Source: Bathymodiolus brooksi (Eukaryota; Mollusca; Bivalvia; Mytilida; Modiolidae). From it: a stretch of 64,000 nucleotides of DNA. Within the stretch, counting starts at the first letter, position 1, and each line of letters begins with the position of its first letter. Below, one piece after another: positions 35,205 through 46,204 of this stretch. Position numbers and translations under genes: made by a program. The DNA lies in assembly GCA_963680875.1 (NCBI GenBank), contig OY804585.1, positions 49,585,085 to 49,649,084 of the forward strand, written 5' to 3'. The notes under the pieces were generated by a model. The model was not told the origin of the DNA, ran no database searches, and worked only from the letters and a program-made list of their open reading frames with translations.

Positions 35205-35672
35205 CAGTCATCTGTCAAAAGTATTGGGAAATGTAAACCAAAACAATATTTTTTTTAAAAAAATATTGTGAAGTAATTTCTGAATAGATTTTAACAAATT
35301 TTACACCAAAACATTCAGAATTGTCAATATTTTGATTGTTTATTTACTCATTATGTAGTTATGAGTTATTTTTATTTGTACATAATTTAAACACAACAAA
35401 TAAAAATTGATTTTGATTTTCCTATATATTTCAACTAAAAATAAATCCTAAAAATTAACAATCATGGAAAAATTATGTACAAATAAAAACCACTCGTATA
35501 AAGATTTGAGCAAATAAACAAACAAAATATAGACAATTCCGAATGTTTTGGTGTAAAATTTGTTACAATCTATCCAGAAATGATTTCACAATAATTTTTT
35601 GAAAAAGATATGGTTTTGGTTGATTATATAGGGATATTTTTTACATTTCCCAATACTTTTGACAGATGACTG
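35205..35672. mobile_element. Nested Tc1/mariner-type MITE, left copy
   Basis: It is flanked by TA on both sides, with inverted ends CAGTCATCTGTCAAAAGTAT / ATACTTTTGACAGATGACTG and a largely self-complementary interior (ACACCAAAACATTC(A/G)GAATTGT near both ends). Its length of 468 bp and lack of coding capacity fit a non-autonomous element with TA target preference. Confidence 0.8.
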
Positions 35673-35791
35673 TACATATTAGTTTTCAAGTGTATTTCTT
35701 TTCCATAAATTATTAACAGTAAAAAGTCCATAAATTTTTATGAAAGTTGAACAAATCCTAAGTACAATAAATTATTAATTTAATAGAAAAT

Positions 35792-36132
35792 GAGATTAAA
35801 AAAAAGTATGTGCCAGTCTCCAGGATATGGCAAAACCCAGCTTAATGAACCTCCATATTCTGATTTTAATTTTATTAAATGGTCATAAGATTTCCTGTCC
35901 CAACAACAACTTGATACTGAAGCTTTATCCCAATCTGAAACTTTTTGTGAGGAATATTCAAAGTTTTCAAAACTGTGGCTTTTGAATCTGCTGTCTCATC
36001 TAAAACTTCAATTGAACAAAACTCAGATTTTTCAGTGTCAGTTTCAGAAAATGAAAGAAAAGTCTTAAGACCTGGGAGATCTACATGTATATCATTTTCC
36101 TGTACCAAATATTTCAGAAAACTGCGTAATCT
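35792..36132 (-). pseudogene. Transposase-like fragment, left copy
   Basis: It encodes QENDIHVDLPGLKTFLSF, then EVLDETADSKATVL, YQVVVGTGN and, after a one-base frame shift, DHLIKLKSEYGG and PYPGDWHIL. The pattern of VVG followed by DHL and PxPGDWH recurs in uncharacterised transposon-associated proteins with an RNase H-like fold, to my recollection. The start is absent and the frame is broken, so it is a remnant. The protein sequence is the same in the mirror copy. Confidence 0.45.
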
Positions 36133-36785
36133 GATGTAAACAATGCAGTTTTCTTGTAAACTTTCGGTTAAAATATAAAGATATTAATAAATCTAATAAA
36201 AGGCAGACATATACACACTACATGGGTGTTTTGGGGGAGAAATGTTCACCAAAATGGGCAAATTTTACTCTAAAACAAGGCGAAAATAAAAAAAAACATG
36301 CCTCGTCGAATTTTCTTTCAGTAATGATTTCCATTCAGGGTGACGGAATTTCCAGTTGAGAGAGCATTTACTATTGGTTGATGATGCTATATCACTCCTG
36401 TATCATCAATTTCATGTCCTAATATAGAATTGTGTCAGCTTTTTCATTGGCCGAAAAATGTAAACAAACCGAACCTCGTGTTTTTACACATTTTAGAATG
36501 CACGATTCGAAACACGTTTTTGACTAATATAAACCTCGGTCGCTTGTCTGATATAGCCAGTCATTGCAAAAAATATATATATATTTTATAGAAATCACGT
36601 TTCTATCACAATTTTGTCTATTTAATACTTTATTTCAGGTTTATCCTACAACGGCGCGAATGAAAAATTTTGCGGGACTTGTAAAGCGGCACCTAGCGGG
36701 AATTTTTTGCGGTTATCGCCCCCTGACTGCGTGGTTTTAGAATCACTAGCTATAACGGTCAAATCATGGGTTTGCTTTCCGACTG

Positions 36786-37435
36786 AGTAAGGCCGCTTAA
36801 CACCTGGATTTTATTCCGATTGGACTTTGGACCATTTGTTGTAAATTGGGGGGGTCAACGGAACTTTTGAAAGTGATTTTCTTTTGAGACATTTTGTGCA
36901 ATTGTGTATTTTATCAATACCTGATGCGATTAAGCGAATATAAATATAAGCTTGCGTTTGCTTTAGCAATAATCCAGAGCAGACGATCGGGTTGCGCAAT
37001 CGTGTTATTTTTATCGACTCGTTACTTTCCGTGTAGGATTCGATAATTATCGGTTTCAATTTACAGACAATATTCTTTAAATATTCATTTCAAACAAATA
37101 ATTTGTATATTTTCGTCAAAGAAGAAGAACATTGAATTAAATTTAATGTTTATTTCACAAGCAAACAATATAGGCAACAGCGAAATACCGGTATTTCGCT
37201 CTTCGATACCTTTCGGACACCGTATCTTTCATAAGGTCTAGAGGGTGTCGCGAAAAGCAGTGACCCGGAATGTCCCGGATGTGTTGAAGCTTTTTCATAG
37301 CCATAGTGGTATGGATAACCCGGATGTGTTGAAACTTTTTCATAGGCATAGTGTATGGATGATAAGGATTTCTGTTTTAGTCAAAGTAAATGGTATTCGT
37401 CATTATTTCTTTATTGATTTAATTTTACCATGTTT
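36786..37435. other. Spacer of the palindrome, containing a dispersed repeat
   Basis: Bases 36,830-37,060 are the inverse of 45,660-45,870 (AATTATCGAATCCTACACGG, ACACGATTGCGCAACCCGAT on the opposite strand). Both copies keep a frame with NPIVCSGL and QAYIYIRLIASGIDKIHNC, but neither has other coding signs. At 37,273-37,352 CCCGGATGTGTTGAA and TTTTTCATAG are tandemly duplicated, in a unit of about 44 bp. Confidence 0.6.
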
Positions 37436-38084
37436 CAGTCATAAAACCCATGATTTGACCGTTATAGCTAGTGATTCTAAAACCACGCAGTCAGGGGGCG
37501 ATAACCGCAAAAAATTCCCGCTAGGTGCCGCTTTACAAGTCCCGCAAAATTTTTCATTCGCGCCGTTGTAGGATAAACCTGAAATAAAGTATTAAATAGA
37601 CAAAATTGTGATAGAAACGTGATTTCTATAAAATATATATATATTTTTTGCAATGACTGGCTATATCAGACAAGCGACCGAGGTTTACATTAGTCAAAAA
37701 CGTGTTTCGAATCGTGCATTCTAAAATGTGTAAAAACACGAGGTTCGGTTTGTTTACATTTTTCGGCCAATGAAAAAGCTGACACAATTCTATATTAGGA
37801 CATGAAATTGATGATACAGGAGTGATATAGCATCATCAACCAATAGTAAATGCTCTCTCAACTGGAAATTCCGTCACCCTGAATGGAAATCATTACTGAA
37901 AGAAAATTCGACGAGGCATGTTTTTTTTTATTTTCGCCTTGTTTTAGAGTAAAATTTGCCCATTTTGGTGAACATTTCTCCCCCAAAACACCCATGTAGT
38001 GTGTATATGTCTGCCTTTTATTAGATTTATTAATATCTTTATATTTTAACCGAAAGTTTACAAGAAAACTGCATTGTTTACATC

Positions 38085-38425
38085 AGATTACGCAGTTTTC
38101 TGAAATATTTGGTACAGGAAAATGATATACATGTAGATCTCCCAGGTCTTAAGACTTTTCTTTCATTTTCTGAAACTGACACTGAAAAATCTGAGTTTTG
38201 TTCAATTGAAGTTTTAGATGAGACAGCAGATTCAAAAGCCACAGTTTTGAAAACTTTGAATATTCCTCACAAAAAGTTTCAGATTGGGATAAAGCTTCAG
38301 TATCAAGTTGTTGTTGGGACAGGAAATCTTATGACCATTTAATAAAATTAAAATCAGAATATGGAGGTTCATTAAGCTGGGTTTTGCCATATCCTGGAGA
38401 CTGGCACATACTTTTTTTTAATCTC
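38085..38425 (+). pseudogene. Transposase-like fragment, right copy
   Basis: This is the mirror of 35,792-36,132 with the same amino-acid sequence over the 77-codon open frame (38,109-38,342) and the same frame break before DHLIKLKSEYGG. The identity includes the defect, so the element was already dead when the two arms arose. Confidence 0.45.
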
Positions 38426-38544
38426 ATTTTCTATTAAATTAATAATTTATTGTACTTAGGATTTGTTCAACTTTCATAAAAATTTATGGACTTTTTACTG
38501 TTAATAATTTATGGAAAAGAAATACACTTGAAAACTAATATGTA

Positions 38545-39012
38545 CAGTCATCTGTCAAAAGTATTGGGAAATGTAAAAAATATCCCTATATAATCAACCA
38601 AAACCATATCTTTTTCAAAAAATTATTGTGAAATCATTTCTGGATAGATTGTAACAAATTTTACACCAAAACATTCGGAATTGTCTATATTTTGTTTGTT
38701 TATTTGCTCAAATCTTTATACGAGTGGTTTTTATTTGTACATAATTTTTCCATGATTGTTAATTTTTAGGATTTATTTTTAGTTGAAATATATAGGAAAA
38801 TCAAAATCAATTTTTATTTGTTGTGTTTAAATTATGTACAAATAAAAATAACTCATAACTACATAATGAGTAAATAAACAATCAAAATATTGACAATTCT
38901 GAATGTTATGGTGTAAAATTTGTTAAAATCTATCCAGAAATTACTTCACAATATTTTTTTAAAAAAGATATTGTTTTGGTTTACATTTCCCAATACTTTT
39001 GACAGATGACTA
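38545..39012. mobile_element. Nested Tc1/mariner-type MITE, right copy
   Basis: This is the mirror of 35,205-35,672. Its right end reads GACAGATGACTATTC rather than GACAGATGACTGTAC, a small change in the terminal repeat. Confidence 0.8.
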
Positions 39013-40137
39013 TTCATTTTCTTTAAATATTTATACATTTTTTTTATCTTTATATTGAATTTTATTTTCATGCCTAGAAAAAAAATACACCAGTTGTGTT
39101 CATGATTCATCAAAAGGATATAGAAATGTTTTTTCTTGAATTGCTAGAATAAAACCGGTGGACGTGTAAATTTTAGTCGCCTATCCTTTCTTTTGGGGAA
39201 AGGAGACCATATATAAATGTTTGTATTTTCCTAAATTTGTAGTTAATTATATGCATATGCTATTAAAATAGCAGCCTGCATCAGCATTAACATTTGTGCA
39301 CAGCGTGCTTTTAAGTCATTAGGTTAGTTCTAAATAGTAAATGTATTTTTAGAAATAGGGAAATTCATACGGAGTTATCTTTCTTGACTGACAATTTTTC
39401 TGAATCTGAATAATTTTCGGCACTAAAAGCTGACAGAAACTCTTATTAATGAATAAAAACGTGTACCAGAGAAACATTTCGTTAAATAAATATATAACCT
39501 AGCGCAGTGTGAAGTTTGGGAATGTCATTCTACTGCAAACTTAATATATTTGCATTTTATTTCAATGCGATGGTACGGAGTTATCTTTCTTGGTTGACAA
39601 TTTTTCGGCACTAAAAGCTGACACAATTTTTTATTAATGAATAAAAACGTGTACCAGAGAAACATTTCGTTAAATAAATATATAACCTAGCGCAGTGTGA
39701 AGTTTGGGAATGTCACTCTACTGCAAACTTAATATATTTGCATTTTATTCCAATGCGATGGCGACATTCCATCGAGGGGGTCACCCTCTAAATCATCAAA
39801 ATTTTAATAGTAATCTCCCGTTTTAACTCAAATCTAATAAACAAATCGTGGAAGTAATTATTGCTGAAAAGAAAACAATATATGACGTTTCGATATTTTC
39901 TACGGTATAAATAAACGAGGTTTTTGTTCTACAATTTTCATGACCGACGAACATGTCAACGTTTTCAAATGAGAATCACGTGACCCGTGGTTTTACCAGC
40001 GAGGCCATTAATGAGTTTGCTTTCCGACTGTACTGTTTGGATTATTTCATGGCGTCTCATTGACATTGGCGATACCACTTCATTTTTAACCTTTTCGAAG
40101 TTCTATTCAACTATATAATTTTATTCTACATTTACAC

Positions 40138-40254
40138 ATGGATCCTGGTGGTAAAATCTACACTATTGATGAGTTTAGATGTTGGAAAGTCGAGAATCTT
40201 GACGATGAGAGGTCTGACGAAAACAAGAAGTTGAAGAACGAAGGGGGAGGGTAC
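40138..40254 (+). other. Possible first-exon fragment
   Basis: An ATG opens a frame with KIYTIDEFRCWKVENLDDER, of mixed composition and unlike the flanking AT-rich DNA. It resembles the first codons of invertebrate proteins that begin with a small SAP-like helix pair. It runs into a GGGTCGTTTCGCCCC repeat at 40,254 and the open frame ends at 40,380. It may be a host exon interrupted by a repeat; I am not sure it is coding. Confidence 0.3.
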
Positions 40255-41228
40255 CGGGTCGTTTCGCCCCAGAAAATGAGTCGATTCGCCCCACTTAATC
40301 GCTATTATATAATAATAGATGAAGTCTTTTTCGACAATTTGTTGGTAATTATTTATTTATTAGTTGTATACAAGAAATAATAATAACAACTGATATGTGT
40401 CATATGTCAACAACTAATTTGAAGCCATGCAGAACAAACAATACATATAAATTTATTACTGTATTGTTCAAAGAAATTTTACAAATTTAAGCAGGTGTCA
40501 AACAATTTACTTTATAATGATTTTATTGACAATATATATATACAATTGGATTGGGAACAAGTTTTTACAACTTACTAGTCCCTCTCCGGTACCGGGTCGT
40601 TTCGCCCCGGGTCGTTTCGACCCTATTCCCGTTCGCACCGGGTCGTTTCGCCCTCATTTATTAATAGTGCTTTAAAAAATGAAATACGGAAAATACCATT
40701 GCAAATATTCGTATTTTGGATGTTGTAAGGCTTGTTCATGGGTACTTTATTTTTGTCTTCCTCATAATTAACATGCTTTCTTGACGTGTTTAATATTATG
40801 TATTGCTTCATTCTTTGTTTGACGTCTGATTAAATTTATACTATTTTAGCATTTGATGCGTAATTCATTAAAAAAGAGGTTATTTGCGCACTTGTACAGC
40901 ATCTTAGTCATTTCATGCACTTTTGCGTTGGTACAAAAAAAACCCAACCTTTTTACTGTTCTTGTGTGTTGTTTTTGTAAATTTTGCAAGAAAAGTTTCA
41001 CTTGAGATCTTTGACAAAAGTAGACCAAAATGAATGAATTTTTATTTTTTTTGTATGTACAACTAATAAATAAATATTTAAAGTAGACCAAAATGAATGA
41101 ATTATTATTTTTTTTTGCATACAACTAATAAATAAATAATTTCAAAAAAATCTTCATCTATTATAATATAATAGCGATTAAGTGGGGCGAATCGACTCAC
41201 TTTCCGGGGCGAAACGACCCGGATTCCC
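40245..41228. mobile_element. Foldback element with GGGTCGTTTCGCCCC ends
   Basis: CCGGGTCGTTTCGCCCC then GAGTCGATTCGCCCCACTTA and ATCGCTATTATATAATA at 40,254-40,318 is inverted at 41,155-41,222. The interior holds three more GGGTCGTTTCG motifs (40,593-40,653) and a 63-bp tandem duplication (41,019-41,140, AGTAGACCAAAATGAATGAA). No coding capacity. The short GC-rich ends contrast with the AT-rich interior. Confidence 0.6.
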
Positions 41229-41436
41229 CTCTCCATACAAATACAGTAATAGCATAAACAAATCAAATGACAGCAAATGTACAGGCTATATCAATAATTA
41301 GTAAATTAAGCAAAATCATGTCAAACTAAGCATACATATTAAATATTGTTTTAATATTTAACAGAAAAAAAGGAGGGGGGTGGTAAAACTAACAAATTGT
41401 GTTGAGATAATATCACGGTTGGGGATAATTAACACA

Positions 41437-42176
41437 GCCAAAAAATATATGCCCCCGCCTCTTCCTTACTTCAAGGTAAACATCTGCACTTTACCCCTTC
41501 CCCACTTCGCCTCAACATTTTTCGCTTATTTGTGATCCTTTCGCTGACCCAATTATATCGTTACACTCCCGAGATATTTCTCTTTTCGACTGCCACATTT
41601 AAATATAAATACCGGGCCCCCCTCAGACGGATTGAACCAGAATATTCAGCGAAAGTCGCATTTTCTATTTTTCAGTCACTGAAACGGATACAGTCACTTC
41701 CGGTCCGTTCTAAATTGATTTAGAAACTAAAAAAAAAAAGTGTTTTAAAAATCAAATGTCAGTAATTTGGAGTTGAACATATTTTTATAATCTGCATTGG
41801 AACAATTATCTGTATTTTAAAGGCTTACTTTACATTTGAGAGATGATCATGATGGCATTGTTACACATGGCCGGTCTAGAGAATTCCGAATGTATATGAA
41901 AAATCCAGCGCAAACCAGAAGTGGTTGTATCCGTTTCAATGTCTTAAATTTTCACCAAGCCACTTTCGCTGAATAGTCTTGTCCAATTCGTCTGAGGGGG
42001 TCCCGGTAGGTATATTTAAATGTGGCAGTCGAAAAGAGAAATATCTCGGGAGTGTAACGATATAATTGGGTCAGCGAAAGGATCACAAATAAGCGAAAAA
42101 TATTGAGGCGAAGTGGGGAAGGGGTAAAGGGCAGATGTTTACCTTGAAGTAAGGAAGAGGAGGGGGCATATATTTT
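41437..42176. mobile_element. Foldback element/MITE, about 740 bp
   Basis: The arms at about 41,437-41,708 and 41,910-42,176 are inverse to each other (CAAAAAATATATGCCCCC, ATTTGTGATCCTTTCGCTGA, TCCCGAGATATTTCTCTTTT) around a loop of about 200 bp. It has no gene. Confidence 0.8.
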
Positions 42177-42202
42177 TTGAATGAAACAAGTGCCTGTGAT
42201 AA

Positions 42203-42490
42203 TTAATTATTAAATCTACAAGTTTGTCGAATAAATTTTTGCACTGATTTGAACAATAAAGTATTCAATTCTTCACTAATTTCATTACATCCAAAGAGTA
42301 TATATTCTATAGAGATGGGAACAATGTTATTAAAATAGTTAAACAGAGAAGTTCTATCGTGTTGATAAAGTGGACAATCAAGAAAAAAATGAATAGCATC
42401 CTCAAATAAATGACCACATACACAACGTGGATCATTCTTCAAATTTACTTTATATAAATCGGCATTAAGGCCACTACATCTACATTGTAT
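42203..42490 (-). pseudogene. LINE C-terminal fragment
   Basis: The frame reads NADLYKV, DPRCVCGHLFEDAIHFFLDC and PLYQHDRTSLF, ending at the stop at 42,203. The CxCG...H...C finger with HFFLDCPLY is the C-terminal zinc finger of many non-LTR retrotransposons. Everything upstream, including the reverse transcriptase, is missing. Nothing suggests activity. Confidence 0.7.
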
Positions 42491-42589
42491 GTCTTAGCTT
42501 AGTATGTATTATGTTAGTTTTCCTATCGCCAATATTGTAAAATGAAGCCACCAGAATTTGGACAGCCTGAATTGTCAAACAATGAAAGT

Positions 42590-42810
42590 GAAGCCATGCA
42601 TAATATTAAACACGTCAAGAAAGCATGTTAATTATGAGGAAGACAAAAATAAAGTACCCATTCATGAACAAGCCTTACAACATCCAAAATACGAATATTT
42701 GCAATGGTATTTTCCATATTTCATTTTTTAAAGCACTATTAATCAATGAGGGAAAAACGACCCGGGGCGAACGGGAATAGGGAAATAACGACTCACGGGG
42801 CGAAACGACG
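42590..42810 (-). repeat. Inverse copy of 40,590-40,812
   Basis: It matches the reverse complement of 40,590-40,812, including CATGCTTTCTTGACGTGTTT and AATATTCGTATTTTGGATGT on the opposite strand, and ends in GGGTCGTTTCGCCCC-type motifs (42,749-42,806) that are partly degraded. Confidence 0.75.
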
Positions 42811-42849
42811 CCAACGGCCTTCAGGCTTGTGTTGTCGGCAGGTAAGTTA

Positions 42850-43170
42850 AACTTGCCTTTGGTGCCATCACAAGATTATGTTTTACAAGATAACAAGAGG
42901 TGCTACGACAAAATTTTGAGTGACTGGAATTTCAGACTCCCTTCATTGGGCTTCAAATGTATTCTGGTAGGCTTGAATGAACATGATTGATGGTATTCAA
43001 TTTTGGACACCAATTTTTTTTTACAGACATAAAACAGTTCTTGTTAGCCCATGGTCTGAATATTTTTAAGTGGGTGGTTGCAGGAGGCATATTTCCTAAA
43101 GACGAAGTCGAACAACAACAACTTATGTATTTTAAGAACAAAGTGTTCACCATCACAGACACTGGATGAC
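42850..43170 (+). other. Possible exon fragments of an unrecognised gene
   Basis: Two stretches have ordinary coding composition. The first, about 42,848-42,970, reads LPLVPSQDYVLQDNKRCYDK. The second, 43,026-43,169, reads IKQFLLAHGLNIFKWVVAGG and ends at a TGA. The second follows a pyrimidine-rich tract and TTACAG, a possible splice acceptor. I do not recognise the protein and cannot show that the two belong together. Confidence 0.3.
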
Positions 43171-43725
43171 AACCCCCACAATGTATAGATATTGCACCAA
43201 AGAAGATGATGGTTTGACAGAAGGAGCTTATTGTTCTTGCACTACAGGGTATGAAATTTATGCATGTTTTTTTTATTCTCTATATCGTGTCTATGCAGTG
43301 CCAATTCAGGACCATTAGATAATAACAGAAGGGATTGCAACTAATCTTGGCTGAAATGTTCCTAACAAATTCATGACAAAATGTTGTAGTTACTATGGTG
43401 TCAATGAATCAGTACATTTCAATAATGTTTGAGAGATGTCAGTTCAAATCTCTCTGGAAGCTAATGATCTGCATACATGTACATATTGGGTTTGTCAACT
43501 ACTAACAATTACAATATATGTATATACATTGTAGCTTCTATAGTACAAGGTAGTACGTTTCAATAATGTTGAAAAGATGTCAGTTCAAATCTGACTGGAA
43601 GCTAATCTATGGGTTTATTTTAATATATGCTTGATCATGTTGACTGCATTAACTAACTTGGACACAAGTCCCTAGCTTAATGAAAGTTTTGAAGAACTAC
43701 TCCTTTTTCAATGCGACCGCAAAAA
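43170..43725. other. No gene; two direct phrases
   Basis: CAATAATGTT(T/G)GA(G/A)AGATGT followed by CAGTTCAAATCT is repeated at about 43,421 and 43,560, a diverged duplication of roughly 60 bp. Otherwise featureless. Confidence 0.4.
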
Positions 43726-43727
43726 TG

Positions 43728-43905
43728 TTGTGTTAATAGTTAGCATGCTCACCTGGAATGTGGTAGATCCATGAGTTCTAGCCCCTGTCTAGTCAAACCA
43801 AAGATTATAATATTGGTAAGAATGCAGCATTAAGGAGTACAAACAAAAACTGGTCGAGTCAGAATAATGTTTCAGAGTGGAACGACATACAGGTATCTAC
43901 CCACA
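43728..43905 (+). mobile_element. tRNA-like SINE head
   Basis: TAGTTAGCATGCTCACCTGG (weak A box) is followed after about 25 bp by GAGTTCTAGCCCC (weak B box), a spacing like that of a tRNA gene. It does not fold as a good tRNA and no conserved tail is present. Confidence 0.5.
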
Positions 43906-45655
43906 GACTTATTTCAATGAACTACATTTTGTAGCACTCTAAAAATCCAACTAAGGGTGTTGGTCTTTTCATTTTTTGTATCTAAATGTTTCCTGTTGCT
44001 CATGCTTAAATAGTTTACACATCACATGTCATAGTTTATATTTCTTGTTGTTTATTGTTTAAAAATTCTATGAATAGAATGTTTTTATCCCCCATATGTC
44101 ACGAGTGTTGTTTTTCATGTAACATTATTGAATATTTTGGGCTTTGTTCATTTACCTGAGAAAGTCTTAGACAAATATTTTGAAATTAAAGGAGTTTTGA
44201 ACCTTATTACATGTATGGGTTTTTTTTGGGAGGGGGGGTGGAACTTTTGTCAGATTTTTTAACTTCTCAATTCAATAACTAAAGGATAGAGAAAATTGCA
44301 GTGTCCCCCAATATTAACTTTTTGATGCTAAAAGCAATATAATTTTCATTCAATCATTAACTTAAGACTTAATCAGGATGAGGGGAATGTGTTTTATTAC
44401 CCATTCTTCAATGTTCCAGTTCATAGTTTTGTTATTTTACAACATTGTTATTATACATGTAGCTGACCTTTTAATAATGTTTTGTTTTTGCAATAAATAT
44501 TTTCTTGTTAATGAATATTTATTTAATTTTTGTGCTCTATATATAATTTACAAAAGTTATCGAGTTGAATCATTTACAAAGTACATGTGCATGTACATAT
44601 TTTGCCCAACCAAGACTGACTTGTTCCTGAATTTAGCACTTTTTCCATACTAATCCTTATATGTTATTATTGGTCTCCTGACATTGGCATAAACAAGAAA
44701 GGATGGAGTGCCTCATGAACAGAAACCACACCATAATAATGTGCTTGACATACATGTAAGAATGGAACATGACTGTTAATGTATAGCCCTGTATCAGGGC
44801 ATACTATTTAACCCCCGTCTGTCCCTCCCTATAGTTTTGAGCTAGAGTTTTTGTAATATTTTGTAGTGTGTTTAATGTACAAATACTAAAGGTGTGCATT
44901 CTTACAGGATTTTGACTTCTAAAAAATCACAAAATGATATATAGTTGAACTAAGTCATTTTTAAGTTAGTACATCTAAAGTGTCTTACACACAGACTTTA
45001 TACATTCTCTAACAAAAGGGGCACACCAGTTTTAAGTTGGGCCTTTTAAAAAGTTTTATTTGATGCTCCATAATATGATAATTTACAAATTGCATGTTTA
45101 ATGTGATATAAATATGATAAACTATAAAACCATGCAGAAGTCTAACATAATGCCAACTTTAAAGCATTAACATTACAAAGCTGGTTTTTGTACGAATACC
45201 TGCCTGTCGCTTAGGGGGAAAAAAGACTTCTTTTGATTTCTTTTTTTTATAAGGATAGTCGGACAACAAAATATACAAGATTTAGATTAATTTTCTTCAA
45301 GTTAATCGATAAGTACCCGCTAGGATGATATATTTTATTTATTCTTGCAGGTCTAGGATATTTTGTAAACAGTACTATTTGTGAGGTTGTGTCACAATAT
45401 CCTTGGAAGTTGGAACTACTACATGTATTCTACTATAGCTGAATATTCACACGATCTCTCATTATTTTCAAGTTCTACGGGATACATGTAGTCATAAATT
45501 ATTTTCCTAACCAACAAATTCACGAAAACTTCCTTACGACCATGACGATATGTGCATAACTGCCACGATGAATAAACTGCGACACCGTGTTTACAAATGC
45601 AATGACGTCTTGTTTACGTTTTTTTACTCCGATTGACCTTTGAACCATAATGGCG
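43906..45655. other. Intergenic, no gene seen
   Basis: AT-rich, with a short poly-G tract near 44,231. The 91-codon frame at 44,378-44,653 is hydrophobic by base composition only and has no recognisable domain. Confidence 0.5.
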
Positions 45656-45985
45656 GCGGTAACGTGAAATTGGTAACCGGTAATTATCGAATCCTACACG
45701 GAAAGTAACGAGTCGCTAAAAATAACACGATTGCGCAACCCGATCGTCTGCTCTGGATTATTCCTAGAGCAAACTCAGGCTTATATTTATATTCGCTTAA
45801 TTGCATCAGGTATTGATAAAATACACAATTGCCCAAAATGTCTCAAAGAAAAACACTTTCAAAACCTTATGCATACATACATGCCAACTCTACCGATTTA
45901 CGCGGTAGTCTACCGATTTTTTAAGTCTTCTACCGCCTACCGATTTTAGATGTTTTTCTACCGATTTAAAAAAAAAAAAAAAAAT
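45656..45985. repeat. Dispersed repeat plus CTACCGATTT array
   Basis: Bases 45,660-45,870 are the inverse of the palindrome spacer (36,830-37,060). Next, CTACCGATTT occurs about five times in 45,890-45,968, before a poly-A run (45,968-45,983). ACATGCCAAC before the array recurs inverted at about 49,177. Confidence 0.65.
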
Positions 45986-46204
45986 TATCGTGAATTGTTC
46001 ACATGTTGATTATTCTTGTAGATTTCTAAGACGTATAAATGTGTACAAATCCAAATTATTTAGGCCCTTTCCGTAATCGTTTCCCTCTTAAAATTTGTAC
46101 CGGAAACTTCCATTGGTCAATTCTTTATCATTAAGCCAATCAAAAACTGTATTTAAAATAAAGTTTTGAAGCACTACATTTTGAACTTATGACTCCTAAA
46201 CATA

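Larger units (their letters stand above)
34185..36785 (-). mobile_element. Left copy of a 2.6-kb TIR element (left arm of the palindrome)
   Basis: It starts CAGTCGGAAAGCAAAC at 34,185 and ends GTTTGCTTTCCGACTG at 36,785. It is thus flanked by its own 16-bp inverted ends, with TA beside the left end. Nearly the whole length is repeated in inverse orientation at 37,436-40,030, at about 98-99% by eye. It contains a direct duplication (34,459-34,800), a nested MITE (35,205-35,672) and a transposase-like fragment (35,792-36,132). Confidence 0.8.
37436..40030 (+). mobile_element. Right copy of the 2.6-kb TIR element (right arm of the palindrome)
   Basis: It is the inverse of 34,185-36,785. The inner end is degenerate (CAGTCATAAAACCCATGATT against CAGTCGGAAAGCAAAC) and the outer end is CCGACTG followed by TA. 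Mirrored positions sum to about 74,217 through most of the length, so few indels separate the arms. Confidence 0.8.

Noticed and set aside
43728..43800. A true tRNA gene
   Set aside because: The A and B boxes are degenerate, and I could not form a proper acceptor stem or cloverleaf. A SINE head fits better.
44378..44653. A 91-codon membrane protein
   Set aside because: Hydrophobicity follows from AT-rich composition. There is no coding bias, domain or neighbouring exon.
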